Assembly: GCA_052389435.1 (NCBI GenBank)
Contig: JBQTIB010000053.1
Location: forward strand, 1-14,116
Origin: JBQTKD01 sp052389435
GTDB taxonomy: Bacteria > Actinomycetota > Actinomycetes > Sporichthyales > Sporichthyaceae
Reading direction: 5' to 3'
Length of the DNA: 14,116 nt
The translations under genes were made by a program, and so were the position numbers. Positions 13,043 to 14,116 of this stretch are shown here, piece by piece; position 1 is the first letter of the stretch, and each line of letters opens with the position of its first letter. The notes under the pieces are model-generated. The model was not told the origin of the DNA. It searched no databases and was given only the letters and a program-made list of their open reading frames with translations.

Positions 13043-13627
13043 TTGACCCAGGTGCGAAAGATCCGCGAGGTGGACGGTCCGGAGGTCGTCGAGACCTTCG
13101 CGCAGGCGTTCTTCGACGACCCGCTCATGCGCTGGTGGATCTCCGAGGAGGCCCGGCGCAAGGAGATCCTCCCGAACTTCTTCGGGCTCATGGTCGGGGC
13201 CTTCGCGCCCGCCGAGCAGATCTACTCCGCCGACGGCGTCGCAGCCGCCCTCTGGGTCCCGCCCGGCACCGGGCCCACGGAGGAGGAGAATGCGCAGCTC
13301 GGCGAGGCCATGGTCGCGATCGCGCCGGAGTACGCGGAGCGAGGGTTTGCGATCATGGCGGCGACCGAGGCCGTGCATCCCACCGAGGAGCACTTCTACC
13401 TGTTCTTCCTCGGTACCCGCCCGCGGTTCCAGGGCCGGGGGCTCGGCGGCGCCCTGCTGCGCGAGGTCCTCGCGCACTGCGACGCCACCGGCACGCCCGC
13501 CTACCTCGAAGCCTCGAGCGAGAACAACCGGCGCCTCTACGAACGCCACGGGTTCGTGCTGCAGGACGAGCTCCGGGTCCAGGACTCTCCGCCGCTGTGG
13601 CTCATGTGGCGGGCGGCGCGGGGATAG
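13043..13627 (+). CDS. GNAT family N-acetyltransferase
   Basis: This 194-residue single-domain acetyltransferase begins with a typical VRKIREVDGPEVVETFAQAFFDDPLMRWW segment. The acetyl-CoA loop is RPRFQGRGLGGALL, with QGRGLG at residues 130-135. The C-terminal AYLEASSENNRRLYERHGF motif is the usual alpha-4/beta-7 end of GNATs. The substrate is unknown. TTG at 13043 is the start because GGAG in GAAGGAG sits 5 nt upstream. It lies 81 bp after the end of the PASTA-like gene. GGCGG-TATTT-CCGCC at 13640-13654, just after the stop, is a possible weak terminator. Confidence 0.88.
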   Translation: MTQVRKIREVDGPEVVETFAQAFFDDPLMRWWISEEARRKEILPNFFGLMVGAFAPAEQIYSADGVAAALWVPPGTGPTEEENAQLGEAMVAIAPEYAERGFAIMAATEAVHPTEEHFYLFFLGTRPRFQGRGLGGALLREVLAHCDATGTPAYLEASSENNRRLYERHGFVLQDELRVQDSPPLWLMWRAARG

Positions 13628-13785
13628 CTCCACCCCAATGGCGGTATTTCCGCCCGATTCCGCTTGGCCCGGCCAAAGCTGGGAAAACCCACCGCAACCG
13701 CGCGGGAACCGCTCGAACATTCGCTGCGTCGAAAGCTCGAACGCCCGATGTGGGAGAGATGTCCGAAATCCAAGCGGGGGGCTCG

Positions 13786-13887
13786 ATGGGTTACGTACAG
13801 GCAGTCAGAACGCGACGTCGCCGGCTGCGGATTGCCGCGATCGTCCTGGCACCTGTTCTTCCCGCCGAGAGCGGCGAGGACGAGTAG
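13786..13887 (+). CDS. Possible 33-residue basic/hydrophobic small protein
   Basis: ATG at 13786 opens a 33-codon frame. A basic run (RTRRRRLR) is followed by a short hydrophobic stretch (IAAIVLAPVLP) and an acidic end (ESGEDE). CGGGGGG stands 5 nt upstream as a possible ribosome site. A very strong hairpin begins 23 nt after the stop, so a short transcription unit is likely. I do not recognise a family. Early codons are not typical of this genome, later ones are. The leader 13628-13785 contains two GCTCGAAC repeats but no convincing promoter. It could equally be the non-coding part of a small RNA. Confidence 0.35.
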   Translation: MGYVQAVRTRRRRLRIAAIVLAPVLPAESGEDE

Positions 13888-13910
13888 TACCGAACACCTG
13901 ACACGCGACG

Positions 13911-13954
13911 ACGGCAGCGCCCGGGGGAGGCACGACTACCCCGGGCGCTGCCGT
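13911..13954 (+). terminator. Perfect 16-bp hairpin terminator, followed by a second hairpin
   Basis: ACGGCAGCGCCCGGGG (13911-13926) pairs perfectly with CCCCGGGCGCTGCCGT (13939-13954) around a 12-nt loop. A second hairpin, CGGCCTC-TGCCG-GAGGCCG, follows at 13961-13979. Stem and loop sizes match the hairpin after the collagen-like gene. Confidence 0.8.
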
Positions 13955-13989
13955 GTTCGACGGCCTCTGCCGGAGGCCGGGTGGGTCCA

Positions 13990-14116
13990 AGGGTCGCGGG
14001 GGGGGGGCGGGCGCCCGGGGCCACGGCGCCCCCCCGGGGGGGGATAACCGCGGGTGAACCAGGGGGGAGCGCCGGGGGACCCCCCCCCGGGGGGCCCGGC
14101 CGGCGCCCCCCCCCGC
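13990..14116. other. Low-complexity G/C-run sequence at the window end
   Basis: This stretch is mostly runs of 5-10 G or C with little else. It carries no codon pattern in any frame. It looks like error-prone contig-end sequence, and I annotate no gene in it. Confidence 0.7.

Noticed and set aside
13043..13046. TTGA overlap as evidence of translational coupling between the PASTA-like gene and the GNAT
   Set aside because: The frame reaching this stop is the non-coding continuation after the frameshift; the coding-quality frame stops at 12961.
13664..14047. 127-codon plus-strand frame at the window end
   Set aside because: It crosses the terminator hairpins and the low-complexity tail, with no coding pattern or family motif.

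Overview
The window reads as chromosomal DNA of a high-GC Actinomycete. Third codon positions are strongly G/C, and GTG and TTG starts are frequent. The order rsmE - HIT - phoH - ybeY - DUF21/CBS protein - degenerate deaminase-like protein - DUF309 - era - leuA matches the conserved actinobacterial block that normally follows hrcA-dnaJ. I do not name a genus. The last ~120 bases are runs of G and C that look like unreliable contig-end sequence.

Layout. 1-116: probable last residues of an upstream gene, plausibly dnaJ. 117-851: rsmE (16S rRNA m3U1498 methyltransferase). 890-2235, minus strand: a two-gene cassette, a SigE-family sigma factor and a membrane protein with an extracellular Gmad2 domain, lying inside the conserved housekeeping block. 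2367-2711: HIT hydrolase, followed by a 51-bp exact duplication of its own 3' end. 2857-6452: phoH, ybeY, DUF21/CBS, deaminase-like and DUF309 genes, tightly packed. 6466-7398: era. 7395-8384, minus strand: a double-GNAT acetyltransferase whose stop codon interlocks with that of era. 8535-10366: a leucine-rich leader peptide, an RNA structure that can hide the Shine-Dalgarno sequence, and leuA. 10635-11507: a secreted collagen-like protein with an LPxTG-type anchor. 11736-12961: a membrane protein with a PASTA-like domain, frameshifted near its 3' end. 13043-13627: a second GNAT. 13786-13887: a possible 33-residue peptide followed by a strong hairpin.

How it works together. The central block serves ribosome biogenesis and RNA quality control: RsmE modifies 16S rRNA, YbeY and Era act in 16S rRNA maturation and 30S assembly, and PhoH is an RNA-linked ATPase. 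Several of its genes (phoH, the deaminase-like gene, era) and the leuA leader peptide have a -10-like hexamer 6-7 nt before the start codon and no well-placed Shine-Dalgarno, which suggests leaderless transcripts. leuA appears to be controlled by leader-peptide translation. The genes after leuA look like an accessory cell-surface region.

I found no tRNA, rRNA, CRISPR array, transposase or phage gene. The parts most worth following up are the leuA leader RNA, the zinc-site-less deaminase homologue, the collagen-like anchored protein, the sigma/Gmad2 cassette and the HIT 3'-end duplication.
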